Of a stretch of DNA of 64,000 nucleotides, positions 23,950-33,072 are shown one piece after another. The position numbers and the translations under genes are program-made. This DNA is from an uncultured Bacilli bacterium (GTDB lineage Bacteria; Bacillota_I; Bacilli_A; RF39; UBA660), in the NCBI GenBank assembly GCA_910584655.1, contig CAJUBJ010000007.1, positions 1-64,000 on the forward strand. Direction: 5' to 3'. Within the stretch, counting starts at the first letter, position 1. Every line of letters begins with the position of its first letter. The notes below the pieces were generated by a model. It did no database searches. It saw only the letters and a list, made by a program, of their open reading frames with translations, and was not told the origin of the DNA.

Positions 23950-23978
23950 AATATACCATGAATTCCCAATAAAAACAA
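23950..23978 (-). promoter_or_regulatory. Probable promoter of secE-nusG
   Basis: Minus strand TTGTTT (23973-23978), 17-base spacer ending in TGG, TATATT (23950-23955); the TG one base upstream makes it an extended -10 promoter. It follows the sigH terminator. Confidence 0.5.
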
Positions 23979-23993
23979 GAATAAAAACAAAAA

Positions 23994-24013
23994 AGTTCGC
24001 TAAAAAACGAACT
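23994..24013 (-). terminator. Terminator of mrnC-rlmB-sigH
   Basis: Stem AGTTCG/CGAACT with an eight-base A-rich loop and TTTTTTG on the minus strand, just after the sigH stop. Confidence 0.75.
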
Positions 24014-24016
24014 ATA

Positions 24017-24631
24017 CTATTTAAGATTAAATTCTTTTTTTAATTTTCCTTTAATTCTTTGAATAGCATTATCTATAGATTTTAAATCTTCATCTAATAA
24101 AGTTGCTATTTCATCATACTTCAATTCATTCATCATTAATGAAAAAACTTCAAATTCCATCGGTGATAAAACTTTTTTTATTTTTTTATTTATTTCTTCT
24201 GTCTTCTCAGCTTTCACTATATTTTCAAGCGGATCATTAACTGAATTATCGCTTAACATATCCATTAAAGGAATTGCAAAAGACTCATAAGTATATTCCA
24301 AACTTAAAGATTCTGAAAACATTTTATTTTTTAATCTACCTGCTTTTTTTATTGAAACCTGTAATCTTCTATCGACACACAAAGTAATAAAGCTAGATAA
24401 TGCCGCATCCTTATCATCTCTATAGCTATTTAATGCATCAGAAAATCCAACTAAAGCATCCTGATATAAATCATTCAAGTCATACCCCAATACTCTAGCC
24501 ATTTTCTGATATTTTTTCATTTCTATGTCAATAATATAGGAATATTTATTATATAAAATATCTTTAGCTTCCTCTGAAGACTCACGAAGCATACTTATTA
24601 ATTCATAATCATTAAATTCGTTGCACTCCAT
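24017..24631 (-). CDS. sigH: SigH-like RNA polymerase sigma factor
   Basis: About 204 residues from ATG 24631 (GAGGTG upstream; a GTG two codons earlier overlaps that site). Sigma-70 region 2 is clear: KDILYNKYSYIIDIEMKKYQ, then GYDLNDLYQDALVGFSDALNSYRDD and FITLCVDRRLQVSIKKAGR. Region 4 is at the end: LSPMEFEVFSLMMNELKYDEIATLLDEDLKSIDNAIQRIKGKLKK. Position next to rlmB and mrnC and upstream of secE-nusG is that of Bacillus sigH, which controls stationary-phase, competence and early sporulation genes. Whether this organism sporulates cannot be told here. Confidence 0.88.
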   Translation of the reverse strand: MECNEFNDYELISMLRESSEEAKDILYNKYSYIIDIEMKKYQKMARVLGYDLNDLYQDALVGFSDALNSYRDDKDAALSSFITLCVDRRLQVSIKKAGRLKNKMFSESLSLEYTYESFAIPLMDMLSDNSVNDPLENIVKAEKTEEINKKIKKVLSPMEFEVFSLMMNELKYDEIATLLDEDLKSIDNAIQRIKGKLKKEFNLK

Positions 24632-24639
24632 ATCCACCT

Positions 24640-25323
24640 CTATTTATTTACAATACCATATATTAAAATTGCTGCTGCTACTGAAGCATTCAAACTATTT
24701 ACATGTCCATATTGTGGTATAGCTAAAATTTGATCACAATTCTTCTTAACCAATCTTCCAACACCATTTCCTTCGCTACCAATAACTAACAAAACCTTAT
24801 CTGCATAATCAACAGATTTATAATTTTCACCATCCATATCAGCAGCATATACAAAAAAACCATTATCTTTAAAATCATCAATAACATTTACTAAATTATT
24901 TACCATAGCAATGTTTACATGTTCTAACGCTCCAGCACTAGTTTTCATAACTGTTGATGTTACAGAAACACTTCTATCCTTAGGAATAATAATTGACTTA
25001 ATGCCTGCTGCTTCACAGGTTCTAATTATTGCTCCAAAGTTATGAGGATCCTCTAAATGATCTAACATAACAACAATTTTATCATTAAGCATCTCTTTAT
25101 AATCTGAATATTCATAATCATCAACAACTATAATAATACCTTGATGTCTTCCTTCTACCATGCCATCCATTTTACGCTGATCCATTACTGAATAACTAAT
25201 ACCATTATCTTTAATAAAACTAATTATATCTTTATCAGTAAAATTTTTAGCTAAATAAACCTTCTTGATACTACTAACATTTTCTCTCAATTCATTAAAT
25301 ACATTTTTTCCAAATACTTTCAT
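24640..25323 (-). CDS. rlmB: 23S rRNA 2'-O-ribose methyltransferase RlmB (TrmH/SpoU family)
   Basis: 227 residues, expected to methylate G2251-type guanosine of 23S rRNA using SAM. A short substrate-binding N-terminus is followed by the SPOUT knot: LEDPHNFGAIIRTCEAAGI, VTSTVMKTSAGALEHV, VIGSEGNGVGRLVKKNCD and the final IPQYGHVNSLNASVAAAILIYG. It lies between mrnC and sigH with two-base gaps, so the three are one operon. The yacP/rae1 gene that usually separates rlmB and sigH is missing. Confidence 0.94.
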   Translation of the reverse strand: MKVFGKNVFNELRENVSSIKKVYLAKNFTDKDIISFIKDNGISYSVMDQRKMDGMVEGRHQGIIIVVDDYEYSDYKEMLNDKIVVMLDHLEDPHNFGAIIRTCEAAGIKSIIIPKDRSVSVTSTVMKTSAGALEHVNIAMVNNLVNVIDDFKDNGFFVYAADMDGENYKSVDYADKVLLVIGSEGNGVGRLVKKNCDQILAIPQYGHVNSLNASVAAAILIYGIVNK

Positions 25324-25325
25324 TA

Positions 25326-25688
25326 CTATTCACCTACAATAAAATCCATTATCTCTTTAATACGTTCATTCATTCCATTAAAATATAGTTTCCCAATCAA
25401 AGCTTCTAATCCTGTTGCCAACCTATAAGTCACAATATCTGCATGTTTAGTTCTAGCACCTTTGGCATTTCTTCCCCATTTAACAATTTCTAATTCCTCA
25501 GTTGTTAAAAAATTTGCATTTTCTAATCTTTCCAAATGTCTTCTTTGACTCTTGGCACTAACATAATCTAAACTCCTCTGTTGCAATTCTCCAATTTTAC
25601 ATATTCCAGTTTTAATCAAATGTTCTCTAACATATTGTTCATAAATTGTGTCACCCATATAAGCCATTACTAAAGGATTATCAACCAT
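25326..25688 (-). CDS. mrnC: Mini-ribonuclease III
   Basis: About 120 residues from ATG 25688 (GGTGGTG upstream). Dimeric RNase III-fold enzyme without a dsRNA-binding domain that matures 23S rRNA. Catalytic motifs: LVMAYMGDTIYEQYVREHL, ERLENANFLTTEEL, RNAKGARTKHADIVTYRLATGLEALIGKLYF, where acidic residues of MGDTIYE and LEALIG coordinate Mg. Right size for the family. First gene of mrnC-rlmB-sigH; a terminator lies only 40 bases upstream. Confidence 0.93.
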   Translation of the reverse strand: MVDNPLVMAYMGDTIYEQYVREHLIKTGICKIGELQQRSLDYVSAKSQRRHLERLENANFLTTEELEIVKWGRNAKGARTKHADIVTYRLATGLEALIGKLYFNGMNERIKEIMDFIVGE

Positions 25689-25728
25689 AATTATCACCAC
25701 CAATAATTTATCACAATTCTAAAAAAAA

Positions 25729-25743
25729 GCAAGATTTACTTGC
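25729..25743 (-). terminator. Terminator or attenuator directly upstream of mrnC
   Basis: Stem GCAAG/CTTGC, five-base loop and eight Ts on the minus strand, 40 bases before the mrnC start. pgi has its own terminator 180 bases earlier, so this second hairpin may attenuate the mrnC operon or end a small RNA. Confidence 0.65.
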
Positions 25744-25918
25744 CCAGCATATATCTATCTTATTTTTTATTTACAATTTTCATAATTATTTGATACAAAA
25801 AAATATATATCTATTTAAATAAAACTATAAAATTAAAAATTGCGATATTAAAAACATAAAATCGATAATATCAAAAAAATATATACTATTAATTTATTTT
25901 TTTATTTCACAAAAAAGC

Positions 25919-25934
25919 TAAGTACTTTTACTTA
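25919..25934 (-). terminator. Terminator of lgt-trxB-pgi
   Basis: Stem TAAGTA/TACTTA with AAAG loop, then GCTTTTTTG on the minus strand, ten bases after the pgi stop. Weak stem, good tail. Confidence 0.5.
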
Positions 25935-25944
25935 TAACTATATA

Positions 25945-27240
25945 TTAATATCCAGGCTTTTCTAATAATTTAAACATATTTCTTTTATATTTTTCAACCC
26001 CAGGTTGATTAAACGGATTAACACCTAAAATACTGCCTGAAACCGCACAAGCAAGTTCAAAGAAATATACTAATTCTCCAATAGCTTCTTCATCTAATTC
26101 AGCTATATTAATTAGAATATTGGGTACCCCACCATCTACATGAGCTTCTATAGTTCCTTCCATAGCTTTCTTATTAATATAATCTAAAGATTTTCCTACT
26201 AAATAATTTAAACCATCTAAATTATCTTTATCCTCTTTTACTTCAATATCCATATTACCACCAACAATGTTTAAAACAGTTTCAATAAGATTTCTTCTTC
26301 CTTCTTGAATATACTGTCCCATCGAATGCAAATCAGTAGTTAAACAAACAGAAGCAGGAAATATTCCCTTTAAATCTTTACCCTCACTTTCACCAAATAA
26401 TTGTTTCCACCATTCAGCAAAATAATACAATCTTGGCTCATAGCATGCAAGAATTTCAATATTTTTATCTTCTTTATACAAAATATTTCTAACAACTGCA
26501 TATTTATAACATTCATTACTAAGCAAATTAGGATTTGCAAACCTTTCTTGAGCAGTTCTAGCACCTTCCATAAGTTTATCAATATTCAAACCAGCCACTG
26601 CAATAGGCAATAAACCAACTGCAGTTAATACAGAATATCTTCCGCCAATATTATTAGGAATTACAAAAGTTTCATAACCTTCTTGATTAGCTAAAAGCTT
26701 TAAAGCTCCTTTTTCTTTATCCGTAGTAACAAAAATTCTTTTTTTTGCTTCATTAACCCCATATTTTTTTTCTAACATTTCCTTAAAAATTCTAAATGCA
26801 ATAGCAGGTTCAGTTGTTGTCCCAGACTTTGATATAACATTTACAGAAAAATCCTTATCTCCAATATAATTTATAAGATCTATTAAATATCTTGAACTTA
26901 AATTATTACCTGCATAAACTACTTGAGTATTAGAAACATCGCCATTTTCAAAAGAGCCAATTAAAGCCTCAATAACTGCTCTAGCACCTAAGTAAGAACC
27001 ACCTATTCCAATTACTACTAAAATTTCTGAATTATTTCTTATTTTTAAAGCAATATCTTTTATTCTATCAAATTCTAACTTATCATAATTAGAAGGCAAT
27101 TCCACCCATCCTAAAAATTCTTTTTCTAAAGAACTTTTACCATGTAAAAAATTATGTATATTTAAAATACTATCACTATATTTTAAAATTTCTTTTTCTT
27201 CAATATGTAATTTCGAAAAATCAACGTTAATTTTGCCCAT
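25945..27240 (-). CDS. pgi: Glucose-6-phosphate isomerase
   Basis: 431 residues; interconverts glucose-6-phosphate and fructose-6-phosphate. Family marks: VIGIGGSYLGARAVIEAL, VISKSGTTTEPAIAFRIF, GGRYSVLTAVGLLPIA, CYEPRLYYFAEWWKQLFGES and HSMGQYIQEGRRNLIETV. Short Firmicute-type PGI. The ATG overlaps the trxB stop by one base (TAATG), so it is coupled to trxB and lgt, an unusual grouping of sugar and redox genes. Confidence 0.96.
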   Translation of the reverse strand: MGKINVDFSKLHIEEKEILKYSDSILNIHNFLHGKSSLEKEFLGWVELPSNYDKLEFDRIKDIALKIRNNSEILVVIGIGGSYLGARAVIEALIGSFENGDVSNTQVVYAGNNLSSRYLIDLINYIGDKDFSVNVISKSGTTTEPAIAFRIFKEMLEKKYGVNEAKKRIFVTTDKEKGALKLLANQEGYETFVIPNNIGGRYSVLTAVGLLPIAVAGLNIDKLMEGARTAQERFANPNLLSNECYKYAVVRNILYKEDKNIEILACYEPRLYYFAEWWKQLFGESEGKDLKGIFPASVCLTTDLHSMGQYIQEGRRNLIETVLNIVGGNMDIEVKEDKDNLDGLNYLVGKSLDYINKKAMEGTIEAHVDGGVPNILINIAELDEEAIGELVYFFELACAVSGSILGVNPFNQPGVEKYKRNMFKLLEKPGY

Positions 27241-28142
27241 TAATTTACTCCCTCATTAAATTTCTCTATTACATTAGTTGCTGCTATTACCCCATCATTA
27301 ACCGCTGTACTAATTTGATAAATATCTTTTTTTACAATATCACCTACTGCATATATTCCTTTTTCTTCAGTTTCAAAATATTTATTAACTTCAATATATC
27401 CATCTTTATTTACAATATTTAAATTTTCTATAAATCTAGTATTAGGTTCAAATCCAATATATATAAATAATCCATCAACTAAGATTTCTTTTCCATCATC
27501 TAAAATAATAGCACTTAATTTATTATCATTTTCAATCAATTTACTTACATTTTTTCCTAAAAGCTGAACTATATTACTTTTTTTATTAATATTATCAACA
27601 GCTTGTCCATTTACTCTATAATGTTCTTTACGATGAATTAGATAAACTTCTTTACAAATATTAGATAAATAAAGAGCCTCTTGTAAGGCAGAATTACCAC
27701 CACCTACAACTGCTACCACCTTGTCTTTATAAAAAGCACCATCACATAAAGCACAATGGCTTATTCCTTTTCCATATAAATCTTGTTCTTTATCTATTCC
27801 AATTTTTCTAGGAGATCTACCTGTTGATAAAATCACATTTTTACACAAATATTTTTCATCGTTAGTAACAACTTCTTTTATTTCTCCATTATTAATACTT
27901 AAAACTTCTTTATTTTTATATGATATATCCATTTTACTAATTGTATCATAAAGACTAAAAGCAAAATCTGGTCCACTTATTCCATACAATCCAGGATAAT
28001 TATCTATCCTATCAATATAATTTAAATATCCACCTATCATAGATTTTTCCAAACATAAAACTTTTAATCCAGCTCTCTTAGCATATATAGCTGCACTTAC
28101 ACCAGCAGGACCCAAACCAACAACTATTAAATCATAAATCAT
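27240..28142 (-). CDS. trxB: Thioredoxin reductase (NAD(P)H/FAD-dependent)
   Basis: 300 residues. N-terminal FAD-binding GLGPAGVSAAIYAKRAGL, redox-active disulphide HCALCDGAF (CxxC) about residues 126-129, NADPH-domain VVGGGNSALQEALYLSN and the final FAD motif GIYAVGDIVKKDIYQISTAVNDGVIAA. It reduces thioredoxin with NADPH. Start ATG shares four bases with the lgt stop (ATGA), so expression is coupled. Confidence 0.94.
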   Translation of the reverse strand: MIYDLIVVGLGPAGVSAAIYAKRAGLKVLCLEKSMIGGYLNYIDRIDNYPGLYGISGPDFAFSLYDTISKMDISYKNKEVLSINNGEIKEVVTNDEKYLCKNVILSTGRSPRKIGIDKEQDLYGKGISHCALCDGAFYKDKVVAVVGGGNSALQEALYLSNICKEVYLIHRKEHYRVNGQAVDNINKKSNIVQLLGKNVSKLIENDNKLSAIILDDGKEILVDGLFIYIGFEPNTRFIENLNIVNKDGYIEVNKYFETEEKGIYAVGDIVKKDIYQISTAVNDGVIAATNVIEKFNEGVN

Positions 28143-28957
28143 TTTATCTTCTCCTTTAATATTTTCTTTTCATAGTATTGTCCTTTTTTTAGACGATTAA
28201 AACATAAATAAATAAAACAAACAAATCCAACTATAAACATAATTAAAGAAACTAATTGTGCTACTTTAAATTGACCTAACATCAATGAATCAGTTCTTAA
28301 CGATTCAATAAACAACCTTCCAACACTATACCACATTAAATAAACACAAGTTAACTGTCCAGTTTTTAAATATTTATAAAATTTTCTAATAAGTATTAAT
28401 ATAAGAAAACCAAGTAAACACCATAAAGATTCATATAAAAAAGTTGGATGATAATATATTCCATTTATATTCATACCATTAATAATAAAATCTGGAATAT
28501 GCAAGTTTTGAAGATTAGTAATTGTTGTAGCAGGCCCATGTGCCTCCCCATTAAAGAAATTGCCCCATCTTCCTATAGCCTGTGCCAAAATCAAAGAAGG
28601 AACTATAATATCAGTCATTCTTATAGCTTTTACATCTTTTATTTTACAATAAACCAATACTGTAATTAATCCTGCTATAATACCACCATGAATAGCTAAA
28701 CCACCATTCCATACTCTAAAAATCTCCCAAAAATCATTTTTATAAATATTAAAATTAAAAATAACATAATATAATCTTGCTCCAAAAATACCAAAAATAA
28801 TTGCCCAAAATCCCAAATCAAAAATAAAATCTTTAGGCAAATTAAATTTTTTACTTTCTTTATCTGCTAAAAAAAAACCTAAAATAATGCCAAGTAAAAT
28901 AAGAACTGAATACCATTTTATACTTATTCCAAATATATTAAAAAGTTCTGGATTCAT
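28139..28957 (-). CDS. lgt: Prolipoprotein diacylglyceryl transferase
   Basis: 272 residues with about seven membrane helices. Transfers diacylglyceryl to the lipobox cysteine of prolipoproteins such as those at 3148-4152 and 42634-43002. Key motifs: FGARLYYVIFNF, WNGGLAIHGGIIAGL (catalytic His region) and the Lgt signature AIGRWGNFFNGEAHG, plus VGRLFIESLRTDSL near the end. First gene of lgt-trxB-pgi; hprK, its frequent neighbour in Bacilli, is not present. Confidence 0.95.
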   Translation of the reverse strand: MNPELFNIFGISIKWYSVLILLGIILGFFLADKESKKFNLPKDFIFDLGFWAIIFGIFGARLYYVIFNFNIYKNDFWEIFRVWNGGLAIHGGIIAGLITVLVYCKIKDVKAIRMTDIIVPSLILAQAIGRWGNFFNGEAHGPATTITNLQNLHIPDFIINGMNINGIYYHPTFLYESLWCLLGFLILILIRKFYKYLKTGQLTCVYLMWYSVGRLFIESLRTDSLMLGQFKVAQLVSLIMFIVGFVCFIYLCFNRLKKGQYYEKKILKEKIK

Positions 28958-29016
28958 AAAAAATCACCTCATAAATATTATATCATAATACTATAATACA
29001 CTTTAATAAAAAGAAA

Positions 29017-29040
29017 AAAGTAGTATTTTATCACTACTTT
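29017..29040 (-). terminator. Terminator of the 29039-29758 gene
   Basis: Stem AAAGTAGT/ACTACTTT with an eight-base loop and T-rich minus-strand tail, overlapping the stop codon. Confidence 0.7.
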
Positions 29041-29758
29041 AATTTGTACAACTTTTTGAATAATCCTTATCCTTATATTTTATTTTACAAATATAATTTT
29101 CACAACTAATACTATTATTATCTATAGTAATAGCCCCACCATTATATGATCCATTACTATCTACTAAACTACAAGCTGTATCCAAAAATAAATGAACTTG
29201 CTTTTCTTCCTTTTCTGCTTGGCTCTCTTTTCTACCAACTTCTTCAGTAGAACATATTTTATAGTATGATTCATCATTTGAAACTATCATTTCACAAATA
29301 TCATTCATACATTTATTATTTTCATCTAAGAAATAATTATTATCGGCATCAAGATTAGAACACATTTTTGTCAAATTATCCTTTATATCAGATGATATTT
29401 TATCATTCTCTTCAGTAACAGGATTTTCTTTTTTTTCCTCATTCTCTTCACTTTCTGGCTCTTTATCTTCTGAATTATTTTCTTCCTTTTTATCTCCAAA
29501 AAATTTATCAGTATATTTAATAACATAACTTTTAACATCAACAACTTCAGTATAATCAAGTAAAAAAGCAACTGCAACAGCCAATAAAATAACAGCTAAT
29601 AAAAAACTAAAAAAACCTCCACCTCGATTATCATTTTTATTAATATAAGGAACCTTTTTCATAGAACTATCATATTGTTGATTCATTCCTAAATTATTAT
29701 ATTGATCTTGATATAAATCATCATAAGGAGAATTAAACTGATTATATTGATTATTCAT
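29039..29758 (-). CDS. Single-pass membrane protein with Asn/Gln/Tyr-rich N-terminus
   Basis: 239 residues, not recognised. N-terminal 45 residues are low-complexity and rich in N, Q, Y and D (MNNQYNQFNSPYDDLYQDQY). A membrane helix follows (about 48-66), then an acidic linker (EENNSEDKEPESEENEEKKE) and an outer domain with six cysteines (NKCMNDICEMI, YKICSTEE, TACSLVDS, ISCENYICKIKY, KSCTN), probably paired in disulphides. Stand-alone gene. Envelope role guessed from layout only. Confidence 0.7.
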   Translation of the reverse strand: MNNQYNQFNSPYDDLYQDQYNNLGMNQQYDSSMKKVPYINKNDNRGGGFFSFLLAVILLAVAVAFLLDYTEVVDVKSYVIKYTDKFFGDKKEENNSEDKEPESEENEEKKENPVTEENDKISSDIKDNLTKMCSNLDADNNYFLDENNKCMNDICEMIVSNDESYYKICSTEEVGRKESQAEKEEKQVHLFLDTACSLVDSNGSYNGGAITIDNNSISCENYICKIKYKDKDYSKSCTN

Positions 29759-29875
29759 ATAATACCTCCACTAACCTATACTTATATTAACTATTTTACC
29801 ATATATTTAAAAAGTAAAATTATCTAACATTAATATTATTTACAATATTTAACAAAATTCCCCTTACCCACATAA

Positions 29876-29897
29876 AAAATAGCATCACTGCTATTTT
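29876..29897 (-). terminator. Terminator of the uvrA operon
   Basis: Perfect nine-base stem AAAATAGCA/TGCTATTTT with a four-base loop and T-run on the minus strand. It overlaps the stop codon of the last gene. Confidence 0.82.
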
Positions 29898-30259
29898 AAA
29901 TTTTTTAATAATTTAACTATTTCCATAAAGTTATCTGGATAACTTAAAGCTCCACTCTTATGATAATATGTATCAAATTCATCATAAAATGCCAATCTCC
30001 ACATTGGAGACATAGGTGCATGATCTCTAGTTTTATCTGGCCAATAATCATATTCATCTAAACTTTCATAAGTCCAAATCTTATCCATTATTTCTTTACT
30101 AGTTTTTTCATCAATTGAATACTCTCTAAGTTCTCCATTAATATCAATAACTTTAGCTTCAAAGTTAATAATTATATAATTCATATCTTTATATTCTAGT
30201 TCTAATCTTTTAATACCAGGTTTATTATTAACCATCTTTTTTACATCTAATTCTGCCAT
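29891..30259 (-). CDS. Small hypothetical protein downstream of uvrA
   Basis: 122 residues, soluble, with no motif I recognise. It reads as a small alpha+beta domain (KRLELEYKDMNYIIINFEAKVIDINGE, then WTYESLDEYDYWPDK and a final helix FMEIVKLLKNL). Aromatic-rich and acidic. Eight bases after uvrA with its own AGGTGAAG site, so it is the third gene of the 33586-uvrA operon. The context could hint at DNA repair, but that is inference. Confidence 0.7.
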   Translation of the reverse strand: MAELDVKKMVNNKPGIKRLELEYKDMNYIIINFEAKVIDINGELREYSIDEKTSKEIMDKIWTYESLDEYDYWPDKTRDHAPMSPMWRLAFYDEFDTYYHKSGALSYPDNFMEIVKLLKNLK

Positions 30260-30267
30260 TACTTCAC

Positions 30268-33072
30268 CTACAAATATTTCTTCAAGAATTGACCAGTATA
30301 ACTCTCTTCTACTTTAGCAATTTGTTCTGGTGTACCTGTAGCAACTATTGTTCCCCCATTATCTCCACCTTCTGGTCCTAAATCAATTATATAATCTGCA
30401 ACTTTTATTACATCTAAATTATGTTCTATTACAATGACTGTATCTCCATTATCAACAATTCTTTGCAATATTACTAATAATTTCTTAATGTCATCAACAT
30501 GTAATCCTGTTGTTGGTTCATCTAATATAAACACACTTTTTCCAGTTGCTTTTTTTTGTAATTCTTTAGCTAACTTAACACGACCTGCCTCTCCACCTGA
30601 TAAAGTTGGCGCAGATTGACCAAGTTCAATATAAGATAATCCAACATCCATCATAACTTGTATTTTATTTTTTACTTTAGGTATATTATCAAAAAAGTCT
30701 AAAGCTTCTGAAACTCTCATATGTAATACATCAGATATATTTTTCTCTTTAAATTTTACATCCAAAGTTTCTCTATTATATCGTGTCCCTTTACAAACCT
30801 CACAAGGAACATAAACATCAGGAAGGAAATTCATTTCAATACGTTTAACTCCATCTCCCCAACAAGCTTCACATCTTCCACCTTTCACATTAAATGAAAA
30901 TCTATTTTTACCATATCCGCGCATTTTAGATTCTTTCATGTTAGCAAATACATCCCTAATATCATCAAATACACCAACATAAGTAGCAGGATTACTTCTA
31001 GGAGTTCTACCAATTGGATCCTGTGTAATATGAACAACTTTATCTATATGTTCCATCCCTTTTATTTCTTTACATTTACCAACTACAGTTTTAGATTTAT
31101 AAACTTTCTTAGTTAAAGCATTATATAAAATATCATTTACTAAAGTTGATTTACCTGAACCGGATACTCCAGTTACACATATAAACTTACCTAAAGGAAA
31201 TTTCACATTAACTTTCTTTAAATTATGTTCTGTAGCACCTTTTATTTCTAAAAATAATCCATTTCCTTTTCTTCTACTTTTAGGAACGTCAATTCTTTCT
31301 TTACCAGTTAAATATTTTCCTGTTAAAGAATTAGGATTCTTCATAACCTCTTCTGGTGTACCAGCCGCCATTATATGTCCTCCATTAACCCCAGCACCTG
31401 GTCCAACATCAACCAAATAATCAGCTGCTAACATTGTATCAGTATCATGCTCAACAACAATTAAGGTATTTCCTAAATCTCTCATTTCCTTCATTGACTC
31501 TATAAGTTTCTCATTATCTCTTTGATGCAATCCAATACTTGGTTCATCAAGAACATAAAGTACACCAGATAATTTACTACCTATTTGTGTTGCAAGTCTT
31601 ATACGTTGAGCTTCCCCACCAGATAAAGTTCCAGCAGCACGAGCAAGGGTAATATAACCAAGTCCTACATTATTCAAAAATTCTAATCTATTACAAATTT
31701 CTTTAACTAGCAATTCGCTTATAGTTTGTTGCTCTTTAGTTAATTTTAAATTTTTCATAAAATTATACAAATCTTCTATACTTAAAGCAGTCATATCATA
31801 AATATTCTTTTTATTAATAAATACATTTAATATATTCTCTTTTAATCTAGTTCCATGACACATTGGACATTCAGTTTCAATCATAAAACCTTCTATCCAT
31901 TCTCTAACCCATCCAGCAGTTGTTTCAATATGACGTCTCTCTAAATTATTAACTATCCCTTCAAAAAAGTCGCTTTTTGTTCTTATATTGCCATTCTTAG
32001 AAACATATTTAAAATCCATAACCTCAGTAGTTCCATATAAAATCTTATTTAATTTTTCTTTAGGAACATTCTTAATAGGCATATCTAAATCAATATCATA
32101 ATAATCTGCTACTGTAGCTACTTCTGTAAATGTCGTATTTTGATCTTCTGAAAGAGTAACAATAGCTCCTTGCCTAATGCTCTTCTCTTTATTAGGCATT
32201 AATAATTCTTCAGATACTTTCATTTTCATACCTAATCCATTACATTCAGGACAAGCTCCCCAAGGAGAATTAAATGAAAACATTCTAGTTTCAAGTTGAG
32301 GCATTGAAAAATTACAATGAATACAAGCATAATTTTCACTCATTAATATTTCTTCTCCACCAATAACATTAAATAAAACCAAACCATTAGCTAAAGAACA
32401 ACTATTTTCTATTGATTCAAATATTCTACTTCTATCTTCTGGTCTTACCACAACTCTATCTACAACAACTTCAATTGTATCTTTTTTATTTTTCTCTAAT
32501 TTAATATCTTCCAGTAAATCTCTAACATCTCCATTTACTCTAACACGACTATATCCTTTTTGACGTAAATCTTCCAATATTTGAGCATGGGCACCTTTTT
32601 CAGACCTAACAACAGGTGCCATTATTTCTATTTTAGTCCCTTCTGGAAAACTCATTATCTTATTAGTCATTTCTTCAATACTCTGACTTTTTATTGGTTC
32701 ATGATGATGCGGACAATGTGGAACTCCTATACGAGCAAATAATAATCTTAAATAATCATAAATTTCCGTAACTGTACCAACAGTACTTCTTGGATTATTA
32801 TTAGTACTTTTTTGATCAATACTAATACTTGGACTTAAACCTTCAATACTATCAACATCTGGTTTACTAGTACCACCTAAAAACTGTCTTGCATAAGCAG
32901 ATAAACTCTCAACATATCTTCTTTGTCCTTCAGCATAAATAGTATCAAAAGCTAAACTACTTTTACCAGAACCAGATACTCCTGTCATTACAACCAATGA
33001 GTTCTTAGGTATTTCTAAATCAACATTTTGTAAATTATTTTCTCTAGCACCTTTAATTATTATTTTATCCAT
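30268..33072 (-). CDS. uvrA: Excinuclease ABC subunit A
   Basis: 934-residue damage-recognition ATPase of nucleotide excision repair. Two ABC modules: Walker A GVSGSGKSSLAFDT near the start and GVSGSGKSTLVNDI in the second half, with signature LSGGEAQRIRLATQIG and LSGGEAGRVKLAKEL. Zinc-finger cysteines at CIHC...CPEC and in CEACWGDG...CEVCKG. Full length. It overlaps the preceding small gene by eight bases. uvrB is elsewhere in the window (43093-45048), so the usual uvrB-uvrA pair is split here. No LexA box was seen upstream. Confidence 0.97.
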   Translation of the reverse strand: MDKIIIKGARENNLQNVDLEIPKNSLVVMTGVSGSGKSSLAFDTIYAEGQRRYVESLSAYARQFLGGTSKPDVDSIEGLSPSISIDQKSTNNNPRSTVGTVTEIYDYLRLLFARIGVPHCPHHHEPIKSQSIEEMTNKIMSFPEGTKIEIMAPVVRSEKGAHAQILEDLRQKGYSRVRVNGDVRDLLEDIKLEKNKKDTIEVVVDRVVVRPEDRSRIFESIENSCSLANGLVLFNVIGGEEILMSENYACIHCNFSMPQLETRMFSFNSPWGACPECNGLGMKMKVSEELLMPNKEKSIRQGAIVTLSEDQNTTFTEVATVADYYDIDLDMPIKNVPKEKLNKILYGTTEVMDFKYVSKNGNIRTKSDFFEGIVNNLERRHIETTAGWVREWIEGFMIETECPMCHGTRLKENILNVFINKKNIYDMTALSIEDLYNFMKNLKLTKEQQTISELLVKEICNRLEFLNNVGLGYITLARAAGTLSGGEAQRIRLATQIGSKLSGVLYVLDEPSIGLHQRDNEKLIESMKEMRDLGNTLIVVEHDTDTMLAADYLVDVGPGAGVNGGHIMAAGTPEEVMKNPNSLTGKYLTGKERIDVPKSRRKGNGLFLEIKGATEHNLKKVNVKFPLGKFICVTGVSGSGKSTLVNDILYNALTKKVYKSKTVVGKCKEIKGMEHIDKVVHITQDPIGRTPRSNPATYVGVFDDIRDVFANMKESKMRGYGKNRFSFNVKGGRCEACWGDGVKRIEMNFLPDVYVPCEVCKGTRYNRETLDVKFKEKNISDVLHMRVSEALDFFDNIPKVKNKIQVMMDVGLSYIELGQSAPTLSGGEAGRVKLAKELQKKATGKSVFILDEPTTGLHVDDIKKLLVILQRIVDNGDTVIVIEHNLDVIKVADYIIDLGPEGGDNGGTIVATGTPEQIAKVEESYTGQFLKKYL

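Noticed and set aside
25744..25910. AT-rich inverted repeats GATATT/AATATC as CRISPR or origin-type repeats
   Set aside because: The repeats are not regular or direct and lack spacers or DnaA boxes; base composition alone can produce them.
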